Source: Pinus tabuliformis (taxonomy: Eukaryota; Streptophyta; Pinopsida; Pinales; Pinaceae). From it: a DNA stretch of 64,000 bases. The position numbers were made by a program, and so were the translations under genes. Positions 53,380 through 64,000 of this stretch are shown one piece after another. The DNA lies in the NCBI GenBank assembly GCA_031772625.1, contig CM062807.1:1150761007-1150825006 (forward strand), read 5' to 3'. The notes beneath the pieces were generated by a model. The model was not told the DNA's origin and did not search any database. It saw only the letters and a program-made list of their open reading frames with translations. How positions within the stretch are numbered: the stretch's first letter is position 1; each line of letters begins with the position of its first letter.

Positions 53380-54280
53380 TCGGAATATCTTCTTATTTTT
53401 GAGCTTGTATCTTTGTTGATACAAGACGATATGATGTTCTGAGCGATAGACAGAATTGTCGTACTGAAAACGGATCAGACCATCCCAGATTAATTTTTTG
53501 GGAAACCTTCTGACCCTTGAGATGTGTGGTGAATAGTTATCGTATGACTGGATTGAGCTTAGTTCAGTATTCTTCAGAACATAAGTTTGTTTATGTTCTG
53601 CGTGATATAGATTTGTAGATTTATTAAGGCATCTATTCTTGTGATTCGGATGTAGATAAGGAATTTATCTTGTTTGAACTTCCTTAAACGTTTTATGGCA
53701 GTGTCCTGATTTCCATCAGGCATTGTTGTTGTTGACTTAACTACTGAATCCTTATTTGGGGTGTCCTCTGTTTCAGTGACAACCTCTGAGTACGTTTTTA
53801 CTTCAATAGGGTTTGGATTTGCATGAACTGTGAGATTAGTGGCATTGATGTTTGTTTTTTCAGTTTGGAATGCTACATCTGGAGACTTTGATGCTTCCTT
53901 TGCGACAAGTTCTTTGAACCTATTTGTCAATGATTTCTTTTTGTCCTTAAGTTTTTTAATCTGTTTGAGCAGATTATGATTATGATTTTTGAGATGTAAG
54001 CATTCCTCATTCTCTGAGGCAACTTTATTTTGGCCTTCACGCTTTTCGTTTTTTAAACACTTGATTTGTTCTACTAATGTTTGGTTAAGGCTCTTTAAAC
54101 GTAAATTTTATTCTTCTTGTTCTAATAAATGCTCCTTGAGTTCCTTCTTTGATGCTTTAGCTTTCTTGACTTATTCGAGTAGTTTTTCTTGGTGATCTCC
54201 GAGGTGCAAAATTTGTTGATTTTTAAGGTACCTTGGATATGTGGTTTCCCATGGGTTAATCTCTACCTAGGGAAAGTGTC
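53380..54280 (-). pseudogene. Coiled-coil ORF relic of a retroelement
   Basis: One minus-strand frame is readable from about 54280 to 53574 with three stops: INPWETTYPRYLKNQQ, then Lys/Glu/Leu/Asn-rich heptads (SLNQTLVEQIKCLKNE, LLKQIKKLKDKKKSL) typical of a coiled coil, then an acidic/Thr-rich segment. A frame change near 53590 leads to a stretch that includes KKLIWDGLIRFQYDN and ends near 53380. The position just before a polypurine-like tract and LTR candidate suggests a retroelement ORF. I do not recognise the family. Confidence 0.4.
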
Positions 54281-55249
54281 CAAAATAATTCTTTTCCTAA
54301 GTGTGACTTTACAAAGTGAAAGTGACTTTATAAGTGGTAGAGTCAATGTTAAATTATAAAGTGAAAAGTGACTTTAGACATAAAGTACAATGTGGGTACT
54401 TTATTTAATGGGTGAGTTAAAAAATAGAAAGTGAGAATCAAATGCACATTTATTCTTATCCCTTAATCTAACTGAATCTGAGCCATTAGATCTTAGGGTT
54501 GCCCAAAAGTCATTTAGGGAAACAAAAGGGGGAAAAGAAAAGAGAAACTGCATTCATTCTTCATGAGCATATTAGAGAAAGGAGGTTGAGAGCTCGTGAA
54601 AAGTTCTGAAGGAGAAATTTGTTGCAGCAAGCTGAAGGAGTGATTTCTAGGCAAAGATGGGCACAAAATTCAAGGCATAGAAAACAATAGAAAGTACAGT
54701 ACGAACATCATTTAATGCTGTGAGCTGCATGTCGTTCGAGAGAAGTTTTTGAGATTTTTTTTTGAAAAATCTGTATAGTACAGTCTGTATAGTTTGTATC
54801 CGTACAATACATATTTTCAGCTTCAAGTGGGCATGGTTTTCAAGGAGTTTTGGGCTGAAGAGATAAATTTTGCTGTTTTGTTTTGTCTGCAAATGTATTT
54901 TTCCTGAACTTGAAAGATAAATAAATTTGAAGAGCTCTCTAACAGGTTTTCCCTAGAGAAGATTGAAGGGGTTTTGTCTGGGTCTAAGTTGATCAAAAGT
55001 CCGTGTATATTTTTATGTGTGTTGCTGGTTTGTTTATGCCCCTATTTATTTTCAGCATGTGTTGACAATCGCATGTGTTTTAATATGAAAATTTCATTTC
55101 CATAATTCTATATGTTGAATGTATGTTTATGGGAAAGGGCATTTAACTAAATGGGAGTGATAAGGTGAAATTAAAACCGGGTTGGGATTGCAGGAAACTT
55201 TTTAGTGATTAGATTTCAACAAAATTTCTTTTTCTTTGCTGCAGATGAC
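54281..55249. other. AT-rich stretch, LTR-like, no gene
   Basis: Contains several AAGTGACTTTA-like words near 54300-54380, similar to words in the LTR-like sequence near 23200. It interrupts the two retroelement coding relics on either side. No gene is supported. Confidence 0.3.
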
Positions 55250-55419
55250 TTCTTCAAGCTCTTTTTATTTCTTTGATATAGTTTTTTTGTTATCTTGAAA
55301 CGTCACGTCTGAGATATCCTTAAGGTCTTTTAATGAAGATTTTATTGATTTTGATTTACTTATTATGTATTGAAATGTTACCATCTTCCTTTTATAAAGA
55401 AACATCAAAACTTGTTTTT

Positions 55420-55800
55420 TTATGTTCAACATGAATGTACCCAAATCCTTAAATTAGGGTTGACCAAGTATGATGTCAGTCTTTTTATCTATTCTTACAA
55501 CATGAAATTGAGATATGTACTCATAATGACCTATTGTCACTTGTAGATCACTAATTCTATATTCTTTTTGGTAAAAAATATTTTTCTTTACACCAATGCT
55601 TAGATCTGGAATTAATAGTTGATTTGCCAAGTTGATGTTGATATAATTTTTATCGTTGCTTGGGTTGATAGCGACATTAACTTCTCATTCTTGGATACTT
55701 CCTTTAATGTAATTACTTCGTGATTTGTAACTGAAAGACCATTATAGGAAAACCTTTCTTTCTTCGTCATTTTAGAATTGAGCTCCATCATTTTTTTTCA
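55420..55800 (-). pseudogene. Retroviral-type aspartic protease region, relic
   Basis: Minus-strand reading gives MTKKERFSYNG, then NYININLANQLLIP, ISDLQVTIGHYEYISQF and TDIILGQP followed by a stop where a Trp is usual, all in the order of a gypsy-type protease module. The catalytic DSG/DTG triplet is not preserved (NPSND at that place). The reading continues weakly to about 55250. Confidence 0.45.
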
Positions 55801-55873
55801 ATGATTGATCCCATTTCTTTTGTCGAGATGACTTAAGGTATTATGTAATCGTTTTTTTTGGTTTCTTTTTCTT

Positions 55874-55993
55874 TAGTTTATATATATATATATATATATT
55901 TTAAATTAATTAAATTAATTATTTTTTTTATTGAATTAATATATATATATATATATATTTATTTATTTATTATTATATATATATATATATATA
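55874..55993. repeat. Cluster of three AT microsatellites
   Basis: TA arrays at about 55878-55899, 55938-55959 and 55976-55993, separated by AATTAATT-rich sequence. Confidence 0.9.
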
Positions 55994-56000
55994 ATTAAAT

Positions 56001-56929
56001 TGATTTAAATTAAAATAATTAATTTAACTCGATGTTGCGTTTGACCTGATTGTTGTTGACTGGTGACCCAATGCAGCTTTTCGACCCTCGATTAATTGTT
56101 CACAGGTAAGGGTTTCGTTGACGGCTAGGCGTGGAGCACGGTGACGTGAAAGGCTCAGATCATTTTGACTTGATCCCCGTCTTTTTCTAGAAATTACACC
56201 CACAGTTAGATTAATACCCTTTAATATTTTAATTTTCCAAAGTTTAGACTTAGGAACTCCATTAAAAATATTAATTATTTTAATAAAAGTCTCTGGATGG
56301 AATTTCCCAAAACGGTTTTTGGGTTCTTTGGAATGCATGTGCCCAAGTTTGCTTGCAAAATTTGAGGCCTAGAGCACATCCGATGCTACCCAAAATCAAC
56401 ACTCCCTTTTAGCGAGGAATGTGCTCTAGCAATATACTGCTGCTGCATATTGCTCTGATTCTGAAGCGTCGTCCTCTGCGTTGCTGATGTCTGACATGTT
56501 GTCCACCAACTACCGCGCTGCTGTTGCGACTGTACAACTGCCTTTGACACTGCCACTGCCAATGCTACATGTGTACTACAACTCCCTCTCTACATTTGCT
56601 ATGTTGCTAGCATTGCCACTGCTACCGCTGCATTTGTACTTCAACTCAGTTACTGAGAGAAGCAACTGAAAAACATCCAAAATTACTGAACTAACTGTGT
56701 TCAGTATGATACCACGTGAATGCTGGAACTGACTGCTGCTAGTCTCTACGTTGACCCTCGGAATCTATTGCACTGCGGTTGACCTCTGCTCCGTGCCATC
56801 TACAATGCTGCCAACTCTACTCTGCGCTGCTCAGACTTTGGCGCTTCTAGCCACTGCAACTGTCTCCCCGACACTCCTCGGCACCATCTAACACTAGTCC
56901 ATCTTGCTACTGCAAAAATGGGTTCTTGT
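56001..56929. other. Non-coding stretch rich in CTG/CTAC words
   Basis: From about 56430 to 56900 the plus strand is rich in degenerate GCTGCT/CTACTGC words. Frames on either strand show no domain. It abuts the copia gag relic and may be part of the same element. Confidence 0.3.
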
Positions 56930-57705
56930 AGCAAGTTATTAATCCAAGAGGTGGACTTCTCAAGGATCTTGCCCATCTATAGCTCTTTCGAACTACAACT
57001 CCAAATCAGCCCACCTCCCTCCTGGAGGTATCTTGGCTGTCACGGTGAACTCCTCCTCGTTGATCTTCACGACAACAACCTTAGGATCATGCTTCTCATC
57101 CTTGTCCTTTTTTTTCAAAGGACATTGGGATGCATAGTGGCCCATCTCGCCACATCTGAAACACTTCACCTTGGAGAGGTCCTCCTTTCGTCTCTGTTGC
57201 CCCTGTTGCCCCTTCGATGTAAGGGCTGCATTATCTCCTCCTCCTTGGGCTTCGACCCACTGCTGCTGTTGCTTCCATCAAGTTTGACCTTGACCAGGTC
57301 TCTCCTTAGCTCCTCTTGTTTTAGACCTACTCACATCTCATCCCAATTAGGCAATGCTGCTCTGCCCAAGATACTCTGGACAAAGACTTGCCACTCATCT
57401 GAGATAAAATTGAGGGCCAGTCTAACCAACTTTGAATCTTGAGGTGTATGCCTTGCAACAGACAACTCACCATGGGTTTCCTTTAGCTTCATGAGGAATG
57501 GATCCACATGCTCTCCCTTTTGTATTTGTGAGCAGATCTTAGCATTTGCTCTAAGTACATCTTCCGCTGCTTGGAAGATCCCTGATGTAATTTGGCCAAG
57601 GCATCCCACATCTCTTTAGTAGTCGCTTTGCTAGCAACGTGGTAAACCACGTGATCTTTGTTTCCATCTAGGATCATCCTCTTGGCCTTTTCCATCTCAG
57701 CCTTG
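56930..57705 (-). pseudogene. Ty1/copia gag relic with canonical zinc knuckle
   Basis: Minus-strand frames in order: KAKRMILDGNKDHVVYHV and MWDALAKLHQG (57695-57580), then LKETHGELSVARHTPQDSKL and DEWQVFVQSIL (57510-57350), then VKCFRCGEMGHYASQCPLKK (57175-57116), followed by a stop near 57000. Domains match a UBN2-type Gag with a perfect CX2CX4HX4C knuckle. Frame changes occur between the blocks. The opposite-strand frame at 56918-57442 is a shadow of this gene. Confidence 0.8.
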
Positions 57706-57718
57706 TACTTTTATAGTC

Positions 57719-58198
57719 TGCTTTGGGAAATTATAGAGGTTCAGTTTTTAGTCGGCAGGAGCATTGGTGAGTAGCACATTTGGTAGTGCTCACACTAGTA
57801 CCACCAGTAGTAGAGACTTGTGCGAGTTATGTCACTGGAGGATGGTGCATATGCATCATGGATCTTTGAGAGTACTGAGGGAGATCACTACTGGAGTTCC
57901 TGATTTCAGTGTCGAGCATTTTGAGGTCTGCAAAGGGTGTGCTTTGGGCAAGTATAGGTTCAATTTTCAGTCGACAAGAGCATTGGTGAGTATCACATTT
58001 GGGAGCACTCACACTAATACCACCAACAATAGAGACTTGTGTGAGTTATGGCATTGGAGGATGGCGTATATGCATCGTGGAGCTTTGAGAGTATTGAGGG
58101 AGATCACCAGCAGTAGAGACTTGTGCGAGTTATGGTACATGAGTTACCCTGACCTTTGTTTTTCTACCTTTCTTCATGTGCCTTTTGCCTTTGATTGA
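57719..58198 (+). pseudogene. copia GAG-pre-integrase fragment, tandemly repeated
   Basis: The plus strand encodes a segment of the copia integrase zinc region (CELCHWRMVHMHHGSLRVLR, then FEVCKGCALGKY) in an open frame of 144 codons from 57764. The segment repeats with a period of about 221 bp: first copy 57719-57939, second from 57940, and a short third piece at about 58109-58140 (AGAGACTTGTGCGAGTTATG). The second copy keeps WHWRM; the first has CHWRM. It is head-to-head with the copia gag relic on the minus strand. Confidence 0.75.
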
Positions 58199-58532
58199 TT
58201 TTTCTTCATGAGAGAATGATGTATAGGATATAGCAGTGATTACCCCCTTAAGGTGGGGCATTTCATTGCCCACTAGGGGTTGGGACAATCATGGGTTCCG
58301 TAATGATGGAAGGGGTCAATATGAGGGACCCTGGGAACTAGGGTGATGGCCATGATGATAGGGTTAGAGCTCATGTTTGGCTTTTGCCCACGTGCTAAAT
58401 GTGTATGTCCCGACCATCTTTTGCATTTTATGGTACATTTCTTGTTGAGAGTGGCCAAATTATGCTTTTTCCTTTTCTTTTAGCTGCATCAACCTCCAGG
58501 GCATTGTTCTAGGCCCGACCCAAGGTGTGGAC
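58199..58532. other. Non-coding stretch
   Basis: No gene or repeat recognised between the copia fragment and the following tandem repeat. Confidence 0.3.
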
Positions 58533-58588
58533 AAGGGGAGGGGGAGGCTAACTCCTTGTGGACGAGGGGGAGGCTAACTCCTTGTGGA
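58533..58588. repeat. Tandem repeat, 27-bp unit, two copies
   Basis: Two copies of GAGGCTAACTCCTTGTGGAC separated by a short G/A-rich spacer. Confidence 0.85.
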
Positions 58589-58654
58589 CCCAATGGACAA
58601 ATGTGGACCCAGATGAGAAATATGGTGAATGGGGTTATAATGAGTGGAGGGGGG

Positions 58655-59056
58655 TGATGTATGTGGTGTCGAGAAGCGGGACCACGTAACCAAAATCAGG
58701 GTTTCCCATGTAGTGCCACCTCTAAAGCTAATAGCCAATAAAGGAGATCCCACGAGACTAGGATACAAGGTTAACCATCTTGAACAAACAAAGTTTGTTC
58801 TTCACGTTAAATACGCTAGAAGTCTTGGAATATGTAGATCATCATTGAGATACAAGAATAAATATATTAAAATGTATGAGTAAGAATGATGATACAATTA
58901 ATGAGGGTCCTGTACATTGTATATATAGCCAGGTAAGTACCCTTTCACGACTAGGCATGTCTGTAGAGACATGCTCCTTTGTTTAACTAATTATTATTTA
59001 ATTACATATTATTATGATTATTATTTATTATCTATTTTTATTATTTTTACATAACA
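58655..59056 (+). repeat. LTR candidate, about 400 bp
   Basis: A G-rich tract (GTGGAGGGGGG, 58644-58654) precedes TGATGTATGTGG, and the stretch ends in TTACATAACA. A TATATATAG-type box lies near 58919-58927. The part from 58870 resembles 53098-53290. Without a partner LTR or target duplication the call is tentative. Confidence 0.35.
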
Positions 59057-59225
59057 CCATCAAATTGGGTCGAGGAGACACGAGTACAAACCTAGCCCAC
59101 TCTTTTTGCTGAATCCTCCCACTAATCCATCCAAAAGTATCCATGATAAGTAAACAAAATTACCTAGCTATACAATGAAAAGCCATACCTTCGGGGTTGG
59201 GAGGCACACCTTTAAACATACAATC

Positions 59226-60220
59226 ATGACAGATGGGCGAGGGACCACATGGTTGGCTCATGTGGAGGAGATAGTGGCACATCGAGCTATCTGGGGGCTG
59301 CAAGGGGCTGCTGGTTGCCGACTTGGGACTATCTAAGGGAAAAAATTTCTCTTATGGACACTACCCATAGGTGGTGGTTTACATGGAGTACATCCACCTT
59401 AGAGAAAGGTGTACGATTGGGGCTGGCGTTTATCATAGAGGAGGGTAGTCGAGTCAAGAGGTTTGGAAGGTAGCCGGGAAGGTCACGCTTCCCAATTATG
59501 TTAGGGAAACCAAGAGTTCAACCAGGGTGTGGGTTCAAAAGTTAGACACTTACCTCCTCCTAAACCCCATGTGCGAGATAGACACCATCCGGTTTGCTAC
59601 ATTGCACTTGGAGGGGGATGCACAAGAGTGGTGGTAACATGCACTGATCACACTAGGGCACATTCATATCACCTCATACACAAAGTTTACTAAACGACTG
59701 ATTGAGAGATTTGATAGGAAGGACCTCAAGTTGCATTTCAGGGAGTTAGCACACCTGGGACAGATGGGCAGTGCAGAGGCTTACATATCGGAGTTCTAGA
59801 GGCTGGCAGTAATGGTATCAGATATCTCTGGAGGCACGATTGATTATGCTGTTCGTAGAGGGGTTGTTTGATCCTTTGCGTGGATGGGTGAGTGCTTACA
59901 AGCCCACGCCATTGATGGACGCTATCTCCAAGACCCGAGACATGATTGACCCAGTTCCCAAGACTAGGGCCCCCATACCCACTAGACCCTTGGCTCCTTA
60001 GGGGAGCAGAGATACCCGTTAGCATTAGAGAGAGGTTGGGCGCGGTTAGTAGGATGAGGAAACCAAAAGGGACTTTTGGAGGAGGAAGTTGTGTTTCACG
60101 TGCCAAGAGCATGGTGCACTGGGGCACAAGTGCACCAAGGGCAAGGTCCATTACATCGAGGTGTACTCAGATAGTGTGCCGGAGGATGAGGCTGAGCAGA
60201 AGATAAACCACAGAGATGGG
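59226..60220 (+). pseudogene. gag of a decayed gypsy chromovirus
   Basis: A start ATG at 59226 (MTDGRGTTW...) is followed by stops and frame changes. The gag domain is readable: TIRFATLHLEGDAQEWW and YTKFTKRLIERFDRKDLK (about 59585-59735), then GSAEAYISEF (about 59770-59800). A knuckle of the form CFTCQEHGALGHKC lies at about 60090-60131, followed by GKVHYIEVYSD. No PBS or 5' LTR was found upstream, so the element is 5'-truncated or its LTR is too diverged to see. Confidence 0.8.
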
Positions 60221-60289
60221 CAACCACAGTTTGCTGGAGGAGGACCACCACCTCAGGGAAGAGGCCCATTCATCCCCTTTGGGGGCGTT

Positions 60290-61600
60290 TTTGCTTCACT
60301 TCGGGGAGTTTCAAAGTACTTGACACTATGGATCAGGGGCACAGTGCAGGGGCAACGTGTGTCGGTATTGGTGGACAGTGGGGCTACCCACAACTTTATT
60401 GATGCCTAGATGGTGGAGTAGAGGGGCATACATACAAAGACATTTGAGGGGTTTTCGGTGTTGGTACCAGGAGACTCAACTATGCAATGTACAGGATATG
60501 TTCCCAGTCTGACTCTGACTGTGGGAAATTATTGTGTGACTGATCATTTCTTTGTGGTTGATGTTCAAGACACCAACGTGGTGATGGGTGTCCAGTGGTT
60601 GTATTCATTGGGGCAAGTCATTACACATTGGAAGAAATTGGAGATGGAGTTTATGGGCCCAGATGGTTAGTTGGTAGTGTTGAGGGTAATGCACTCCTAC
60701 CCACCACAGACAGTATCTGCCCATCGAATGGAGGTAGATTTACAATGTGGGTGATGGAGCTCAAGATTTCAGAGACGGGGACTTAGGCCCGACTGGTCCA
60801 TCTAGACATCCTTGCCCTGTTGGAGAGACATCATGCAGTTTTTAGGGAGATCCCTCCAGGCAGGCCACCAGATCGGGGTTTTGAGCACACCATTGAGTTG
60901 GAGGAGGGCTCACATGCAGTTATCACCACCCCATATCGACACCCCAAGGCCTACAGGGACAAGATTGAGAGGGCCATCCAGGAGCTATTGGTGTTGGGAC
61001 ATATCAGGCCTAGTACTAGCCCTTTTGCTTCATCAGTGGTGCTGGTAAAGAAAAAGGGTGGGACCCTTCTTATGTGCATTGAATACTCTGCCCTGAACAA
61101 GAAGCCCTTGAAGAACCGACACCCCATACCCCGTATAAATGAGTTGATGGATGAGCTTAGAGGAGCCAAGTACTTCTCTAAGATAGACTTGTGCTCGGGG
61201 TACCACCAAATTCGGGTGCATGAGCGTGACATTCCGAAGACGACATTCATATGCCATATGGGCACTTTGAGTTCTTGGTGATGCCTTTCGGGCTCCCCAA
61301 TGCCTCAACCACATTTCAGTCTTGCATGAACCATGTGTTCCGCAAGCATCTGCGCAGATTTGTTCTAGTGTTCTTCGATGATATACTTATCTACAACAAG
61401 ACATGGGAGGAGCACCTGCAACACTTGGAACAAGTCTTGAGCATCTTGGAGGAGCAACACTTTTATCCCAGGGTGTCCAAGTGCGAATTTGGGTTGATCG
61501 AGATGTTGTACATGGGGCTCTTGATAGGAAAGGATGGAGTTAGAGTCCACAAGAGAAAATCTGCGCCATCTTTGATTGACACACACCCATGAACATAATT
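60290..61600 (+). pseudogene. Protease and reverse transcriptase of the decayed gypsy element
   Basis: Protease: LVDSGATHNFIDA (about 60368-60407) with the catalytic DSG intact, then VVMGVQWL. RT: HTIELEEGSHAV, then KNRHPIPRINELMDELRGAK and KIDLCSGYHQIRV (about 61115-61220); a frame change near 61270; then LVMPFGLPNASTTFQ and VFFDDILIY (about 61368-61394), with Phe in place of Tyr in the YxDD motif. Several stops. It is non-functional but well enough kept for lineage assignment. Confidence 0.85.
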
Positions 61601-62640
61601 GAGCTGAGGGGATTCCTGGGAACACATACATATTACAGGTGCTTCGTGAGGGGATTTTCCTAGTTGGTTGTACCCCTTACACACCTCATGTATAAGGGGG
61701 CATTCAGTTGGTTAGACACAACTCAGGAGGCCTTTGAGTGCCTCAAGGTGGTCATGAGTACTTCCCTGGTTTTGGCGTTATTGGATTTCTCCTACCCCTT
61801 TGTATTGGAGTGTGATGCATCAGGTGGGGGTATTGGGGCAATGCTGACGTAGAGGGGCCATCCCATAGCCTATGAGAGCAAGAAGCTCCGAGACTACTAG
61901 CGGCTATACTCTATCTATGACAAAGAGATGCTAGCCATAAAGCATGCACTAGCCAAGTTCAAGCAGTATTTAGTGGGCAACAAATTCAAGGTGAAGATTG
62001 ACCACAACAGTCTTCAATTTTTCCTAGAGCAGGAGTTGCAGGAGAGACAACAAAAGTGTGTAATTAAGATCCAAGCGTATAACTTTGAGATAGAATATTT
62101 CCAAGAGGCCCCCCGACACTCTCTCTTATGGATATTACTTAGGATTGGAGGGCATAACTCTTGGTAGAGTATTCCAAAAACTAGCAGGTGTGCGAGATTT
62201 TGGATGGCACCTTTGGAGATGACAGGTACTAAGTGATGGACAAGGTCATAAATTACAAGGATAGGATCTATTTGGTAGCAGGATCACAACTCAGAGAGAG
62301 GATCATGCAAGCAACCAATGACTCCCCTATGGTAGGACACCCCAAAATCCTTAAAACTTACAGGGCCATCAGGGAGCGTTTCTCTTGGAAGGGTCTCAAG
62401 GGGGATGTGTTGAGGCACGTGCAAGAGTGTGGAGTTTGTCAGAGGAACAAGGGGGAGCCATCACACCCTGCACAATTACAAAAATATCACTTCTTATTCT
62501 TGAGAGGAAGTGGGAGAGCGTGTCCATGGATTTCATTACGGGTCTTTTGGTCGCACAGGGGCGTGACTAATCTATGTGGTGGTGGACAAGTTGACCAAGT
62601 TCGCCCATTTCTTCGCTATATCGGCTAGATCCTAAGCTTC
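61601..62640 (+). pseudogene. RNase H and integrase N-terminus of the decayed gypsy element
   Basis: RNase H: AFECLKVVMSTS, VLECDASGGGIGAML (about 61808-61850), DKEMLAIKHALAKF and FKVKIDHNSLQFFL. Integrase zinc region: GHPKILKTYRAIRERFSW, then CGVCQRNK (about 62430-62455); the core starts with VSMDFITGLL (about 62518-62550). Stops and frame changes are frequent. Confidence 0.85.
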
Positions 62641-63779
62641 ACATATCACAAAGCTCTTCTTTAGGGAGGTATTCAGACTACATGGTCTCCCAGAGACCAT
62701 AGTCAGTGACGGGGACAGTAGGTTCATGTGGGCATTTTGGCAGGAGCTATTCAGGTTGGTGGGGATGGAGCTCACTCCCAATACCAGTTACCACCCCTAG
62801 AAAGTCGAGCAGACCGAGATTATAAATAATTGACTGGAGGGGTACTTGCGCAACTATGTGATAGGGCAACAACGAGCTTGGGTAAAGTGGTTGCATCTTA
62901 GAGAGTTTTGCCACTTACCACTTGTCTTTTGGTATGTCTCTTTTGTGTCCTTTCTAGTTATGATGTACTTTCTTTTTCTGACATGATTTTTGGAGATAAC
63001 AGGGCCCCTGGGGCAAAGGATTGGATCCGAGAGAGCTAAGAGATTCTTAAGGCCCTCAAGGATAATCTGCAGGTAGCTCAAAATCAACATAAAATGTATG
63101 CTGACAGGTGCAGGGTAGAGAGACAGTTTGAGGTGGGTGACATGGTCTATTTGCGCCTCAAGCCATATTGATAGTCCTCACTGAAGCAAAAGGGAGTTGA
63201 AAAGCTCAAGCCGCGGTTCTGTAGAGTTTGGACCCTATAGGTTAAGTAGGAGAATTAGGGAGGTAGCCTACGAGTTGGAGCTTCTAGCCGGAAGCAAGGT
63301 GCATAATGTCTTTCATGTATCATGCCTGAAGAAGGCACTTGGATAATAGATCACGACCATTATAGAGCTGCCACCATTGGATGATGAGGGTCATCTAGAG
63401 CTAGTTCCAGAGGCCATTTTGGAGGTGAGGGAAAGGAAGCTCAGGAATTGGGTTATCAGGGGGTAGCCTACGAGTTGGAGCTTCTAGCCGGAAGCAAGGT
63501 GCATAATGTCTTTCATGTATCATGCCTGAAGAAGGCACTTGGATAATAGATCACGACCATTATAGAGCTGCCACCATTGGATGATGAGGGTCATCTAGAG
63601 CTAGTTCCAGAGGCCATTTTGGAGGTGAGGGAAAGGAAGCTCAGGAATTGGGTTATCAGGGAGTTTTTGGTTAGGTGGAAGGACCTTCCTAAGGAGGATG
63701 CCACATGGGAAGGTGAGCAGGTGTTGCAACATCCAACACTAAAATTGTTTGAGGGCAAGCAAGTTTTGGTAGGGGTGAT
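62641..63779 (+). pseudogene. Integrase core, GPY/F and chromodomain of the decayed gypsy element
   Basis: Core remnants: GLPETIVSDGDSRF (about 62685-62728), a stop where NTSYHPQ is usual, EQTEI (about 62808-62822). Then LKALKDNLQVAQNQHKMYAD, FEVGDMVYLRL, a GPY/F-like segment and [12 protein letters not shown]. The chromodomain reads REFLVRWKDLPKEDATWEGE (about 63660-63720). A perfect 200-bp duplication (63262-63661) repeats the GPY/F-to-chromodomain linker and shifts the frame. The lineage matches the relic at 22487-23023. Confidence 0.85.
63262..63661 (+). repeat. Exact tandem duplication, 200-bp unit
   Basis: 63262-63461 and 63462-63661 appear identical base for base. The unit begins GGTAGCCTACGAGTTGG and ends GGGTTATCAGGG. 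Two hundred is not a multiple of three, so the frame breaks. Confidence 0.95.
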
Positions 63780-64000
63780 TGTAATATCCTTGATTTCTTA
63801 AGTGACAAAAGGGGATCACAATTTTCGCACAATTTTGGCTTAGGCATTGAATTTTGGTGACTAACTTAGGAGAAGGGGGGAAAATCAAAATTTTGTTGGG
63901 TTGTGGGACCACCCACATTTGGTCATATGCACCCCATGGAGGTAGAACCAATCTGTGGAGAGAGGAAAGAGAGGGAAAATTGAACTAAATGGAGGAAGGT
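63780..64000 (+). repeat. Start of the 3' LTR of the decayed gypsy element
   Basis: TGTAATATCCTTGATTTC follows the chromodomain and a G-rich tract (TTGGTAGGGGTGAT), as expected for polypurine tract plus LTR. It leaves the window at the right edge. The start resembles TGTAATGTCC at 23030. Confidence 0.65.

Noticed and set aside
56918..57442. 174-codon plus-strand frame
   Set aside because: Antisense to a recognisable copia gag with a CCHC knuckle; its leucine-rich content is a by-product.

Overview
The window is nuclear plant DNA built almost entirely of transposable elements. I find no complete host gene. Evidence for a land plant: LTR-element primer-binding sites matching the plant initiator-Met tRNA 3' end (TGGTATCAGAGC and variants) and the Asp-tRNA type (TGGCGCCGTTGCCGGG), chromodomain Ty3/gypsy elements, gag-only Ty1/copia derivatives, a LINE with an RNase H domain and a hAT-like DNA transposon. 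The density of old, nested, slowly eroding LTR elements suggests a very large seed-plant genome, possibly a gymnosperm; that last step is inference.

Layout. 1-2950: minus-strand LTR (1232-2950) with its PBS and leader. 2951-4071: diverged sequence with a tRNA-like SINE relic. 4072-15180: a dimer of a young Ty3/gypsy chromovirus on the minus strand, ordered LTR-internal-LTR-internal-LTR and bounded by one 5-bp duplication (CAATG). The right unit keeps an uninterrupted 1494-codon gag-pol; the left unit has one frameshift. 15186-23029: a plus-strand gag relic, then an old plus-strand relative of the dimer family (16738-22486), then the integrase/chromodomain end of a third gypsy lineage and its LTR start at 23030. 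25136-41767: a second shared-LTR dimer, this time a gag-protease-only Ty1/copia derivative (target duplication AATTA). Its third LTR is split by a 9.7-kb Asp-PBS gypsy-like non-autonomous element (31479-41179, target duplication TCTAT). 42046-48450: low-repeat DNA with a 5'-truncated LINE (13-14 bp duplication). 48450-50420: copia gag relic carrying a 1.19-kb hAT-like element (8-bp duplication). 50421-59056: relic-rich DNA with a small LTR, a coiled-coil ORF relic, a protease relic and two copia fragments. 59226-64000: a decayed plus-strand gypsy chromovirus with an exact 200-bp tandem duplication, running off the window into its 3' LTR.

How it fits together. Only the polyprotein at 9967-14451 looks able to make a full set of retrotransposition proteins. 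The copia dimer and the 9.7-kb element lack polymerase and integrase and would depend on proteins supplied in trans. The strongest structural result is that two unrelated LTR families in one window both formed three-LTR dimers inside single target sites. Similarity statements are by eye; no alignment or database search was run.
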